Origin: Burkholderia pseudomultivorans
GTDB lineage: Bacteria; Pseudomonadota; Gammaproteobacteria; Burkholderiales; Burkholderiaceae
Reading direction: 5' to 3'
Assembly: GCF_001718415.1 (NCBI RefSeq)
Contig: NZ_CP013377.1
Span: 1,922,001-1,986,000 of the forward strand
Length of the DNA: 64,000 nucleotides
The translations under genes and the position numbers were made by a program. Of this stretch, positions 52,279 through 62,960 are shown one piece after another. The stretch's first letter is position 1; every line of letters starts with the position of its first letter. The notes under the pieces were generated by a model. It had not been told where the DNA came from. It ran no database searches and was given only the letters and a program-made list of their open reading frames with translations.

Positions 52279-54138
52279 GTGAAAGACGATCAGGACCTTC
52301 CCGCTTCCGCGCCGCCCACCGGGCGGCGCCAGTTCCTCAAGCTCGCCGGTGCCGCGGTGGCGTCGGCCGGCTTCGGCGCCGACGCGCTGGCCGCCGGCGC
52401 GCCGGGCAACGCGCCCGGCATCGACGCGGCCAGCGGCATCGATCCGGCCCCTGCGTTTCACGGTGCAACGAGCGCCCCTGCCGCGCCGCCGTCCGGCTAC
52501 AACATCCTGTTCATCCTGACCGACCAGGAGCGTCACTTCGACCGCTGGCCGTTTCCCGTGCCGGGCCGCGAAGCGCTGCGGCGCGACGGCATCACCTTCA
52601 TGCATCACCAGATCGCCGCCTGCGTGTGCTCGCCATCGCGCTCGACCGTCTACACCGGACAGCACATCCAGCACACGGGCGTGCTCGACAACGCGGGCGT
52701 GCCCTGGCAGAACGACATGTCGACGGAGATACGCACGGTCGGCCACATGCTGCGCGACGCGGGCTACTACACCGCGTATCTCGGCAAGTGGCACCTGAGC
52801 GCGTCGCTGCACGAGAACGCGAGCCCGTATACGGCGCCGATGGCCGACTACAACCGCACGATCCAGGCGTACGGCTTCGACGACTACTTCGGCGTCGGCG
52901 ACTTGATCGGGATGGTACGCGGCGGCTATCAGTACGACGGCATCACGTCCGAGGCCGCGGTGAGCTGGATGCGCAATCACGCGCCGCGGCTCGCGAAGCA
53001 AGGCAAGCCGTGGTTCCTCGCCGTCAATCTCGTCAATCCGCACGACGTGATGTTCGTCAACACCGACACCGACGGCTCGACCGTGCAGGACGCGAACCAT
53101 CCGATGCTCGGCAACGCGCCGCCGCCGGGCGACGCGCTGTATCGCACGTCATGGCGCGACGTGCCGCTCGCGGCGTCCCGCCGGCAAGCGTACGACGAGC
53201 CCGGGCGCCCGGCCGCGCACGGGATGTTCAATGCCGCGCACGGCAACCTGGTCGGGCGCTATCCGTTCACCGACGATCGCCTGCGGATCTATCAGGACAA
53301 CTACTTCAACTGCATCCGCGACTGCGACACGCATGTCGTGCGCCTGTTGCAGTCGCTGAAGTCGCTCGGCCTCGACGAGCGCACGATCGTCGTGATGACC
53401 GCGGACCACGGCGATCATGTCGGCGCGCATCAGCTCGTCGGCAAGGGCGCGACCGCGTATCAGCCGCAGAACCACGTGCCGCTCGTGATTCGTCATCCTG
53501 CCTATCCGGGCGGCCGGCAATGCGACGCGCTGACCTCGCATATCGACATCGCGCCGACGCTGCTCGGGCTGACCGGCATCGACGCGGCGCGGGCCGCGTC
53601 GATCAAGGGCGACGCACTGCACGGGCACGACCTGACGCGCTGGCTCGCGAAGCCGGCCGACGCGAAGCTGCATGCGGTGCGCGACGCGACGCTGTTCAAC
53701 TACGCGATGCTGCTGTACTACGACAGCGAGTGGATGCTGAAGGAGCTGACCGCGCTGAAGCAGCAAGGCGTGCCCGACGACGAGCGGCTGCGCCGCGCGC
53801 TCGCGCAGCAGCCCGATTTCCGGTTGCGCGGCACGATCCGCAGCGTGTTCGACGGACGCTACCGGTTCACGCGGTACTTCTCGCCGCTCGAATTCAACCG
53901 GCCGACGACGCTCGAGGATCTGTTCGCACGCAACGACGTCGAGTTGTTCGATCTCGCGAGCGATCCGGGCGAGATGCGCAACCTGGCGACGGATCGCCGG
54001 AAAAACGGCGAGCTGCTGCTCGCGATGAACGGCAGGCTGAACGACCTGATCGCGAGCGAGGTCGGCGACGACAGCCCGGACGTCATGCCGATTCGCGACG
54101 GGAAGGTGCAGGTCAAGGTGCGCAAGGGGCACTTCTAG
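52279..54138 (+). CDS. Arylsulfatase-type sulfatase with Tat signal
   Basis: A 619-residue sulfatase. The N-terminus has a twin-arginine-like motif (TGRRQFLKLAGAAVASAG, Arg16-Arg17), so export to the periplasm is likely. Catalytic CSPSR has Cys117 for formylglycine formation, and metal ligands are in NILFILTDQ and TADHGDHVGAH. Sulfatases hydrolyse sulfate esters, releasing sulfate. The substrate is unknown; choline sulfatase and arylsulfatase are possible. No formylglycine-generating enzyme gene is in the window. The GTG at 52279 has AGGAG upstream and gives a normal Tat signal length; ATG 52234 is an alternative. Divergent from a LysR gene. Confidence 0.9.
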   Translation: MKDDQDLPASAPPTGRRQFLKLAGAAVASAGFGADALAAGAPGNAPGIDAASGIDPAPAFHGATSAPAAPPSGYNILFILTDQERHFDRWPFPVPGREALRRDGITFMHHQIAACVCSPSRSTVYTGQHIQHTGVLDNAGVPWQNDMSTEIRTVGHMLRDAGYYTAYLGKWHLSASLHENASPYTAPMADYNRTIQAYGFDDYFGVGDLIGMVRGGYQYDGITSEAAVSWMRNHAPRLAKQGKPWFLAVNLVNPHDVMFVNTDTDGSTVQDANHPMLGNAPPPGDALYRTSWRDVPLAASRRQAYDEPGRPAAHGMFNAAHGNLVGRYPFTDDRLRIYQDNYFNCIRDCDTHVVRLLQSLKSLGLDERTIVVMTADHGDHVGAHQLVGKGATAYQPQNHVPLVIRHPAYPGGRQCDALTSHIDIAPTLLGLTGIDAARAASIKGDALHGHDLTRWLAKPADAKLHAVRDATLFNYAMLLYYDSEWMLKELTALKQQGVPDDERLRRALAQQPDFRLRGTIRSVFDGRYRFTRYFSPLEFNRPTTLEDLFARNDVELFDLASDPGEMRNLATDRRKNGELLLAMNGRLNDLIASEVGDDSPDVMPIRDGKVQVKVRKGHF

Positions 54139-54143
54139 GCGCC

Positions 54144-54171
54144 GGCGGACGGCGGCGCGCAGCCGTCCGCC
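54144..54171. terminator. Hairpin between sulfatase and SDR genes
   Basis: A 10-bp stem GGCGGACGGC/GCCGTCCGCC with an 8-base loop lies 6 bases after the sulfatase stop, between converging genes. Likely shared terminator. Confidence 0.55.
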
Positions 54172-54210
54172 GATGCGCTGCACGCGGCGGCGTTCGTCAG
54201 CCGTCAACCG

Positions 54211-55044
54211 TCAGCCGTCGGTCGACAGCGTCACCGTCTCCCACGCGCGTATCTCGCGCTCCAGCGCCGACAGCTTGTCGCGCACCAGCGCGAGCGCATC
54301 GCTGCCGAGCAGAAGATGCGCAGGCGGGCGGTCCGCGTCGATCGCGGCAAGCATCGCGCGCGCGGCCTTGCGCGGGTCGCCCGTCTGCTTGCCGCTCTTC
54401 TGCTCCCGGGCCCGGCGGATCGGGTCGAACACCGGGTCGTAGTCGGCGATCGAGCGCGGCGTGCGCACCATCGAGCGGCCCGCCCAGTCGGTGCGAAACG
54501 AACCGGGCGCGACGGCCGTCACGGCGATGCCGAACGATGCGACCTCCTTGCCGAGCGCTTCCGAAATCCCCTCCAGCGCGAACTTGCTGCCGCAGTAATA
54601 GGTAATTCCCGGCATCGTGATGTGGCCGCCCATCGACGTGATGTTGACGATGTGGCCGCGTCGGCGCGCGCGCATGAACGGCAGTACGGCCTTCATCATC
54701 GCGACCGCACCGAACACGTTCACGTCGAACTGCCGCCGCAGCTCGGACAACGGCGACTCCTCCATCACGCCTTCGTGCCCGTAGCCCGCATTGTTGACGA
54801 GCACGTCGACCGCGCCCACGTTCGCCTCGATTTCCGCGACGACGCCGTCGATCGCATCGAAGTCGGTCACGTCGAGCACGCGTCCGAACGCCGCGTGCGC
54901 GGACAGGGCTTCGAAATCGCGCCGCGCCTGCGCGCTTCTCACGGTGCCGACGACCGTGTGACCCGCCGCCAGCGCCTCCTGCGCAAGCGCGCGACCGAAG
55001 CCGCTGCTGACGCCGGTAACAAGCAGAACCTTGCCGGATGCCAT
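54211..55044 (-). CDS. Short-chain dehydrogenase/reductase
   Basis: A 277-residue classical SDR. The NAD(P) motif is TGVSSGFGRALA at residue 10, NNAG is at residue 89, and the catalytic Ser-Tyr-Lys are in ITSMGGH, YYCGSKFALEG. PGSFRTDW follows the active site. Reduces or oxidises an unknown ketone or alcohol using NADP(H) by motif. GGGAGAA precedes the ATG at 55044. Divergent from an AraC regulator, a common pairing in which the regulator controls the dehydrogenase. Confidence 0.92.
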   Translation of the reverse strand: MASGKVLLVTGVSSGFGRALAQEALAAGHTVVGTVRSAQARRDFEALSAHAAFGRVLDVTDFDAIDGVVAEIEANVGAVDVLVNNAGYGHEGVMEESPLSELRRQFDVNVFGAVAMMKAVLPFMRARRRGHIVNITSMGGHITMPGITYYCGSKFALEGISEALGKEVASFGIAVTAVAPGSFRTDWAGRSMVRTPRSIADYDPVFDPIRRAREQKSGKQTGDPRKAARAMLAAIDADRPPAHLLLGSDALALVRDKLSALEREIRAWETVTLSTDG

Positions 55045-55137
55045 CGAAGTTTCTCCCGAATATGGATCAGGTCTGCATGCTAATCTGGCGCAACCGGCCG
55101 AATAAGGCTGATTCCGCTGTTTTTCTTGCCTAATCCT

Positions 55138-56109
55138 ATGACCCCGAAACGCGCGCCCACGTCCGACGCCGAACCGGCCTCGCGCAGCCGCACGCGCATG
55201 ATCGCGCTGCTGCACGCGCTGGCGCCCGACGAGGGCTACAACCTGACGGCGCTGCCGAGCGTCCGGATCCTGCGCTCGAACCGGCCGCTCGCGCGCACGC
55301 CGGTGCTGTACGATCCCGGCATCGTGATCGTGTGCCAGGGTCGCAAGCGCGGCTATTTCGGCGACCGGCTCTATCTGTACGACGCGCATCACTATCTGGC
55401 GGTGTCCGTGCCCGTTCCGTTCAGCATGGAAACCGACGCGACGCCGGAACGCCCGCTGCTCGCGCTGTATCTGCACCTCGATTTCGCGATGGCCGCCGAG
55501 CTGGCCGCGCAGATCGATCGCGCGGGCGGCGCCGCCCGCGTGCAGGCGCCCCAAAGCATGATGTCGACGCCGATGGACGAGAGGATGCAGGCCTCCGTGC
55601 TGCGCTTCCTCGATGCGCTGCACCGGCCGCTCGAAGCCGCCGTGCTCGGCCCGGGCCTGCTGCGCGAACTGTATTTCCGCGTGCTGACCGGCGCGCAGGG
55701 CGACTCGATGCGGGCGGCGCTCGCGATGCGCGGGCCGTTCGGCCGGATCGGCCGGTCGCTGCGCCTGATTCATGCGGGCTACGCGCAACCGCTCGACGTC
55801 GCGCGACTGGCCGCCGAAGCCGGCATGAGCGTGCCGAGCTTCCACAGCCACTTCAAGGCCGTCACGCAGGTGTCGCCGATGCAGTACGTGAAATCGACGC
55901 GCCTGCATCAGGCCCGGCTGCTGATGGTGCGCCAGGACCTGACCGCGGAGGCCGCGAGCCACGCGGTCGGCTACACGAGCCCGTCGCAGTTCAGCCGCGA
56001 ATTCAAACGCCTGTTCGGGTTGACACCGGCGGCGGAGACGCGGCGCATGCGCGACAGCTTCGCGATTCCGGCGGCATTCGACGATGCGGTGTATGTGTCG
56101 TCGCATTGA
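55138..56109 (+). CDS. AraC family transcriptional regulator
   Basis: A 323-residue AraC-type activator with an AraC_N cupin domain (residues about 40-180; VLYDPGIVIVCQGRKRGYFG) and two HTH motifs in the last 100 residues. The latter are DVARLAAEAGMSVPSFHSHF and AASHAVGYTSPSQFSREFKR. The ATG at 55138 is used; a TTG 12 bases upstream is possible. It is divergent from the SDR gene, with which similar regulators are commonly paired. Confidence 0.92.
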   Translation: MTPKRAPTSDAEPASRSRTRMIALLHALAPDEGYNLTALPSVRILRSNRPLARTPVLYDPGIVIVCQGRKRGYFGDRLYLYDAHHYLAVSVPVPFSMETDATPERPLLALYLHLDFAMAAELAAQIDRAGGAARVQAPQSMMSTPMDERMQASVLRFLDALHRPLEAAVLGPGLLRELYFRVLTGAQGDSMRAALAMRGPFGRIGRSLRLIHAGYAQPLDVARLAAEAGMSVPSFHSHFKAVTQVSPMQYVKSTRLHQARLLMVRQDLTAEAASHAVGYTSPSQFSREFKRLFGLTPAAETRRMRDSFAIPAAFDDAVYVSSH

Positions 56110-56130
56110 CGGGTCTTGCGCCGCACTGAC

Positions 56131-56411
56131 TCACAGCGTCCCGCCGTCCGGCCAGTTCTCCCAATGCGTATTCGGCGTGGCCGACGGCCGGTATCGCGCA
56201 GCGTCGCCCGTCACGAGCACGTCCGCGAGCGAGCGGAAGGTCGGATCGCCGCTCGGCCGCTCGCCGTTCACGACGTCCAGTCCGCAGGGCCGCGGTAAAG
56301 CGAAAGCCGCGTCGCGGCGAGATACACGTAGCCGTTGTCCAGCATCGGAAAGCTGAATTGCTCGCAGCAGTCGTCCAGCACGGATAGGATGCTTTCCACA
56401 TCGATCATCAT
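56131..56411 (-). pseudogene. Broken gene: N- and C-terminal pieces of a small hypothetical protein
   Basis: From the ATG at 56411, codons read MMIDVESILSVLDDCCEQ to YRGPADWTS and stop at 56268 after 47 residues. A second frame from about 56277 to the stop at 56131 reads DVVNGERPSGDPTFRSLADV to PNTHWENWPDGGTL, which looks like the natural C-terminus of the same protein family (from memory, DUF7003-like proteins of about 200 residues). The middle of the protein is missing and the pieces are out of frame, so the gene was deleted internally. Family identity is uncertain. Confidence 0.65.
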
Positions 56412-56547
56412 CGTTCCCCCGGTTGCGTTCCGCCATGTGCGACGGCGCCGGAACCCGCGCCGCCCGCAACCATGGTCTAATGCCGGGGCAAGCGGCTGTG
56501 GCCGTCGACGGCCCTGCCCCGATCACCCGTCCCGCACAGGATCCACG

Positions 56548-57267
56548 ATGAACCCGACCGAAATCAAGGCGTTCGTGTTCGATGTCTTTGGAACGATCGT
56601 CGACTGGAGAAGCCGTGTCGCGCGCGAAGCCGCCGACTTCCTGCAAACCTACGCGCCGACGCTCGACGCGTTCGAATTCGCCGACGCATGGCGGCGCGAA
56701 TATACGCCGTCGATGGAGGAAGTCCGCAGCGGACGCCGCTCCTACGTGAGGCTCGACCTCCTGCATCGCGAGAACCTGGTGCGGATCATCGAGCGCTACG
56801 GCATCGCCGGCGTGCCCGATGCGGCGGTGGACGCGCTCAACCTCGCGTGGCATCGCCTCGATCCGTGGCCCGATTCGGTCGCCGCGCTGAACCGGCTGAA
56901 GCAGCGCTTCATCATCGCGCCGCTGTCGAACGGCAACATTCGGCTGATGATCGACATCGCGAAGCACGCGGGCCTGCCGTGGGATGCGATTCTCGGCGCG
57001 GAAGTCGCGCACGCGTACAAGCCGGCGCCGAAGGTCTACAACGAGGCAGTCGAGATACTCGGCGTCGCGCCGGCCGAGGTGTGTCTCGTCGCCGCGCACA
57101 ACAGCGATCTCGCCGCCGCGCGCCGGCTCGGCCTGTCGACCGCGTTCGTGCCGCGGCCGACCGAGTACGGGCCCGGCCAGACGACGGACCTGAACGCGGA
57201 GGATGCGTGGGATTTCGTCGTCGCCGATCTGCACGAGCTGGCGGATCGGGTCGGGTGCCCGCGGTGA
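56548..57267 (+). CDS. Haloacid dehalogenase, type II (HAD superfamily)
   Basis: A 239-residue L-2-haloacid dehalogenase-type enzyme. Nucleophile Asp12 is in FVFDVFGTIVDWRS, Ser/Asn in PLSNGNIRLM, Lys in AHAYKPAPKVY and the terminal motif AAHNSDLAAARRLG. These enzymes replace a 2-halogen by hydroxyl with inversion, giving D-2-hydroxyacids; many relatives act on phosphates instead. Length and motif spacing fit. It lies between two broken genes and appears intact. Confidence 0.9.
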   Translation: MNPTEIKAFVFDVFGTIVDWRSRVAREAADFLQTYAPTLDAFEFADAWRREYTPSMEEVRSGRRSYVRLDLLHRENLVRIIERYGIAGVPDAAVDALNLAWHRLDPWPDSVAALNRLKQRFIIAPLSNGNIRLMIDIAKHAGLPWDAILGAEVAHAYKPAPKVYNEAVEILGVAPAEVCLVAAHNSDLAAARRLGLSTAFVPRPTEYGPGQTTDLNAEDAWDFVVADLHELADRVGCPR

Positions 57268-57394
57268 GGTGAAGGCCCCTGGTCCGGCCGCCGCGCGACG
57301 GCCGGCCGCCGGCAACAGCCGCGAACGGAACGATGCGAGACCGCCGCCGACTGGTAGACTTTGCAACCGTCATCGTTCCGACTCGCCTGCCCGC

Positions 57395-58302
57395 ATGTCA
57401 TCTCCGCTACGTCTGGTAGAAGGCAAACTGACCGCGCTGCGCTTCCTCGAACGCCCGGATCAGGGCAGCGTCAACGGCCGTCAATTACCGCGGCCGGACC
57501 CGGAGGCCCGGAAAAATCGCTGGGCTACTGGTTCACGCACAGCGCGGTCCCGATCCTGGCCGCGTTGACCGGCAACGACGCCGCGGCCAATGCGGTACTG
57601 TTTCAGCAAAGCAACGAGGACAGCATCCTCGCCCGACTGAATGCCGAGGCGGACAGCATCGAGCATCCGGCAACGTGGTCGTATGCGAATATCCGCGACA
57701 GCCGGACCTTCGTGTCGCAAAACGCCTTCGTGACCGTCGGCAAGAACGGCAAGATCCTGCTTGCCAAGCTCCCGACCGAAATCGAAATAGCCGGAGAAAA
57801 ATACCGCGGCTTTCTCGGCGGGCAATGCTTCGAGGTCGGCGACGATATCGTGGCCGTGATCGACCGGCATGGCCGCCTTTATGCGATGTCGTCGCCCGAC
57901 CGACGTTATCTGGTCATGGACTACGCGTGCGGCAATACCGGGCTGGCCGGCCTGACGCATACGCTGTGGACCGTCTGGAAATGGTCGTTCATCGTGATGA
58001 ACTGCTTCTGGATACCGATGGCGCTGGTGTTTCTCTGGACTGACGATGACCCGTCTTCCAGGCTGGATGTCGCGTTGCTCTCGCTTGTCGGTGGACCGCT
58101 GATGATCGGGATCCTGCTGGCGCTGCTGCTTGGCGTGCGGCTTTCATGGTCCGACTGGCTGCCGGCCTGGCGTACGTCGCGCATCCTGCGCGCGCTCGGC
58201 CGCCCCGATCTATGCAGGCGCAATTTCGGTTTCGCGCGCTTCGACGCCGAACGCGCAGGGCAAGTGCGCGAGCGCGATATCGGGCAAGTCTATTACGCGT
58301 AG
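57395..58302 (+). pseudogene. Frameshifted membrane-anchored hypothetical protein
   Basis: The ATG at 57395 opens MSSPLRLVEGKLTALRFLER to SVNGRQ, then the frame is lost near 57482. The protein continues in another frame as ITAAGPGGPEKSLGYWFTHS to ERDIGQVYYA, stopping at 58302. Adding one A after CGTCAA restores a single chain of about 302 residues. The C-terminal third has two membrane helices (about residues 205-230 and 245-270). No family recognised. Either a real one-base deletion or a sequencing error in the AT/GC boundary; which one cannot be told here. The end overlaps the SRPBCC gene by 10 bases. Confidence 0.75.
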
Positions 58303-58781
58303 TCGACCGGCGCCGCCTTCGCGCCACTCGCAAGACGCCGCCAGTTGCGCGCCGCATACCAATGCGCCTGCCGCAACGCGAGCCACAGCCCGAGCTGCCG
58401 GACCGGCTTCAGAAAGCCGCGCGCGCGAAATACGGTGCGCCGCTCGACGCGCGTGTTGCCGTCGTCGATCGGCGTCAGCGTGAATTCGTCCTCGAGCAGG
58501 TCGACCCAGTCGCGACACCATACCGTCGACGCAATCATCCGGTAGCGCAGCCGGCGATTGTGGTCGAGCACGAGAATCCGCTGGTCGATCGTGCCGCGAT
58601 CGGTCGTGCACTGCCGCGTATTGCCGACGGCCGGCACGCCTTCGAGCACGCGGCAGCTGACCGGCTTCGGCACCCCGAGTCGAAACAGCAAGGGCCGCGT
58701 GTCGTCCATCCGCGCTTGAAGGAAATGCGGCCACACGTGCTCGGGCCGGCACGCGAACGTCCATTGCGAACGAATCTCCAC
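58293..58781 (-). CDS. SRPBCC family protein (polyketide cyclase/START-like)
   Basis: A 162-residue protein with the helix-grip fold of the SRPBCC superfamily. It opens EIRSQWTFACRPEHVWPHFLQ, includes strand pairs such as DEFTLTPIDDGNTRVERRTVF, and ends with a long helix. These proteins bind hydrophobic ligands; function unknown. The start is a GTG at 58781 because AAGGAGAGG precedes it; upstream codons in frame are not conserved. Convergent with the frameshifted gene. Confidence 0.75.
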   Translation of the reverse strand: MEIRSQWTFACRPEHVWPHFLQARMDDTRPLLFRLGVPKPVSCRVLEGVPAVGNTRQCTTDRGTIDQRILVLDHNRRLRYRMIASTVWCRDWVDLLEDEFTLTPIDDGNTRVERRTVFRARGFLKPVRQLGLWLALRQAHWYAARNWRRLASGAKAAPVDYA

Positions 58782-58860
58782 GATCCTCTCCTTGCACGCG
58801 TCGAGGCGGACATCATGACATAACGGCTCCGGCCGCCGCCACGCCGCCACGCCGCGACGA

Positions 58861-59820
58861 TCAGCCGGGCTCGCCGACGAATCTCAGCTCCCCCGACGCC
58901 CCGGCCAGCAACGCGCGATTCGCGTCGGCCGCCGCGCGCAGGTAGTCCCACAGCGCGGTCACCCGCCGCAGCTTGCGCAGGTCCTCGCGACACGTCAGCC
59001 AGAAACACCGCGTCACGGCCACCTCGCCGGGCAGCACCGGCACCAGCGCCGGCTGCCGCGCGGCCATGAAGCACGGCAGGATCGCGAGCCCGCCGCCCTG
59101 CAGCGCCGCGAAATACTGCGCGATCACGCTCGTGGTCCGCAGCCCGGCGCTCGCGCCCGGCACCGCGCGCTCCAGGTACAGCAACTCGCTGCTGAACGCG
59201 AGATCGTCGACATAGCTGATGAATGCATGCTGCGCGAGATCGTCGGTGCAGGTGATCGGCGCGTGATTCGCCAGATAGTCGCGCGTCGCGTAGAGGCGCA
59301 GCTGGTAGTCGCACAGCTTCGTGCACACGTAAGGCCCGCGCTCGGGCCGCTCCAGCGTGATCGCCAGATCGGCCTCGCGCTTGGTCAGGTTGACGAAATG
59401 CGGCACCGGCAGCAGGTCGACCGTCACCTGCGGATGCGCGGCGCGAAACCGCGCGAGCTGCGGCGCGAGAAAGAAGCAGCCGAAGCCTTCGGTCGAGCCG
59501 ACCCGCACATGCCCCGACAACGCCTCACCGGTGTTCGCGATCTGGTCGCGCGCGGACTGCACAGTCGTCTCCATCGCATCCGCATACGCGACGAGCCGCT
59601 GCCCCTCGGCCGTCAGCGTGAAGCCGCCGGAGCGCGACTTGTCGAACAGCAGCGTGCCCATCGCGGCCTCGAGCGCGCGAATCCGCCGCGCGACGGTCGT
59701 GTAGTCGACCCCGAGCCGCTTCGCGGCCCCGCTCGCGCGCTGCGTGCGCGCGACTTCGAGAAAGAAGCGCAGATCGTCCCAGTTCAGGTTGCCGGAAACC
59801 GGCTCGGTCGCATGTCGCAT
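58861..59820 (-). CDS. LysR family regulator, divergent from MHS transporter
   Basis: A 319-residue LysR regulator. HTH at residues about 14-72 (FLEVARTQRASGAAKRLGVDYTTVARRIRALE, with a break), then the ligand domain (ALSGHVRVGSTEGFGCFFLAP). It is divergent from the MHS transporter gene at 59979; the 158-base gap contains two ATGC-type palindromes. Regulation of the transporter and perhaps mmsAB downstream is inferred. Confidence 0.92.
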   Translation of the reverse strand: MRHATEPVSGNLNWDDLRFFLEVARTQRASGAAKRLGVDYTTVARRIRALEAAMGTLLFDKSRSGGFTLTAEGQRLVAYADAMETTVQSARDQIANTGEALSGHVRVGSTEGFGCFFLAPQLARFRAAHPQVTVDLLPVPHFVNLTKREADLAITLERPERGPYVCTKLCDYQLRLYATRDYLANHAPITCTDDLAQHAFISYVDDLAFSSELLYLERAVPGASAGLRTTSVIAQYFAALQGGGLAILPCFMAARQPALVPVLPGEVAVTRCFWLTCREDLRKLRRVTALWDYLRAAADANRALLAGASGELRFVGEPG

Positions 59821-59861
59821 CGGCGAGGAAGGGAAAAGGCGGTGTCTCCGGGCCGGCCGTC

Positions 59862-59881
59862 GATATGCATAAATGCATATC
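59862..59881. promoter_or_regulatory. Perfect palindrome GATATGCAT-AA-ATGCATATC
   Basis: Nine-base perfect arms around AA, 41 bases upstream of the LysR start and about 100 bases upstream of the transporter start. Probably the primary LysR binding site. Confidence 0.65.
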
Positions 59882-59911
59882 CAACCGGTTTCTTTATCGC
59901 TACAGCATGAA

Positions 59912-59921
59912 TATGCGCATA
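59912..59921. promoter_or_regulatory. Palindrome TATGCGCATA
   Basis: A 10-base perfect palindrome sharing TATGC...GCATA with the larger palindrome 30-50 bases to its left; likely second LysR contact. Confidence 0.4.
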
Positions 59922-59978
59922 ACTATACTCGACCCTGACCTGCGGACCACGAACCGCGGCAACCACCATGGAGACGCC

Positions 59979-61304
59979 ATGCAGACCCGATCCACCCTCG
60001 ATGAGCACGAGACCCTCGCGGCGCCCGCGCCCGCGCGCACCGCGAAGCACCATCTATTGGCCGGCTGGGCCAGCATGGCCGGCACCACGATCGAGTGGTA
60101 CGACTTCTTCCTGTACGGCACCGCCGCCGCACTCGTGTTCAACCGCATCTTCTTCCCGTCGCTCGATCCGGTGGTCGGCACGCTCGCCGCGTTCGGCACG
60201 TTCGCGGTCGGCTTCATCGGCCGGCCGATGGGCGGCATCGTGTTCGGCCACTTCGGCGACCGCATCGGCCGCAAGTCGATGCTGATGATCACGCTGCTGC
60301 TGATGGGCGTGCCGAGCATGATCATCGGCCTGATCCCGTCCTACGACCGCATCGGCTACTGGGCTGCCGCGCTGCTGATCGCGATGCGCTTCCTGCAGGG
60401 GATGGCGGTCGGCGGCGAATGGGGCGGCGCGGTGCTGATGGCCGTCGAGCATGCGCCGAAGGGCCGCAAGGGGCTGTTCGGCAGCCTGCCGCAGACGGGC
60501 GTCGGGCTCGGCCTGATCCTGTCGTCGCTCGCGATGGCCGCGGTGGCCGCGCTGCCGGAAGCCGACATGCTGTCGTGGGGCTGGCGCGTGCCGTTTCTCG
60601 CGAGCATCGCGCTGGTCGGCCTCGGCTGGTTCATCCGCGCGAAGGTGCCGGAATCGCCCGACTTCGAGAAGATGCAGCGCCAGGGCAAGGCCGAGAAGTC
60701 GCCGGTGACGGCCGCGCTGCGCCGCCATCCGCGCGAGGTGCTGACGATCGTCGGCGCACGCGCGGCCGAGAACACGTGGTTCTACATGGTCGTCACGTTC
60801 GCGCTGTCGTACGCGACGCAGCAGCTCCATCTGCCGAAGGCCGAGATGCTGCACGCGATCACCGTGGGCGCGGCGCTGTCGCTCGTCACGATGCCGCTGT
60901 GCGGCCACCTGAGCGACCTGATCGGCCAGCGCCGGATGTTCGCGATCGGCCTCGTGCTGATGTGCGCGTTCGCGGCGCCGTTCTTCATGATGCTCGGCAC
61001 GCAGCAGATCGCGCTCGCGTGGTGGGCAATCGTGCTCGGCCTCGGCGTCGTGTTCCCGATCCTCTATGCGCCCGAGTCGCTGCTGTTCGCGCAGCAGTTC
61101 CCGGCGGAAATCCGCTACAGCGGCATCTCGCTGTCGGTGCAGCTCGCCGGCGTGATCGGCGGCGGCTTCGCGCCGATGATCGCGACGTCGCTGCTCAAGG
61201 CCGGCGGCGGGCAGCCGCATTACGTGATCGCGTATCTCGTCGGTTTCGGCGTGTTCGCGCTGGCCTGTACCGCATTGATGCGGCCGGCGCGCGCGGGAGC
61301 CTGA
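59979..61304 (+). CDS. MHS family MFS transporter
   Basis: A 441-residue, 12-helix proton symporter of the MHS family. Signatures: [16 protein letters not shown] in helix 1, [15 protein letters not shown] between helices 2 and 3, [16 protein letters not shown] in helix 4. Transported substrate unknown; carboxylates are usual. The ATG at 59979 has GGAGA upstream and fits the family start; an upstream in-frame extension from 59865 lies over the operator and is unlikely. Followed after 109 bases by mmsA. Confidence 0.92.
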   Translation: MQTRSTLDEHETLAAPAPARTAKHHLLAGWASMAGTTIEWYDFFLYGTAAALVFNRIFFPSLDPVVGTLAAFGTFAVGFIGRPMGGIVFGHFGDRIGRKSMLMITLLLMGVPSMIIGLIPSYDRIGYWAAALLIAMRFLQGMAVGGEWGGAVLMAVEHAPKGRKGLFGSLPQTGVGLGLILSSLAMAAVAALPEADMLSWGWRVPFLASIALVGLGWFIRAKVPESPDFEKMQRQGKAEKSPVTAALRRHPREVLTIVGARAAENTWFYMVVTFALSYATQQLHLPKAEMLHAITVGAALSLVTMPLCGHLSDLIGQRRMFAIGLVLMCAFAAPFFMMLGTQQIALAWWAIVLGLGVVFPILYAPESLLFAQQFPAEIRYSGISLSVQLAGVIGGGFAPMIATSLLKAGGGQPHYVIAYLVGFGVFALACTALMRPARAGA

Positions 61305-61413
61305 GCGCGCGCCCCGGCTGCCGTCGAATCTTCGTCCTGTCGTCGTCCGCCATGCTTGCAGGCACGGCGGCGCGGCCCCTCTTTTTCCATCACATCGTTT
61401 TCCGGAGACAACC

Positions 61414-62940
<1,527 letters not shown>

Positions 62941-62960
62941 TGGCGACCGGAGCTCCGCAC

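Noticed and set aside
54187..54230. Repeated CGTCAGCCGTCAACCGTCAGCCGTC near the SDR gene end
   Set aside because: Short imperfect repeats only; no evidence of a defined element.
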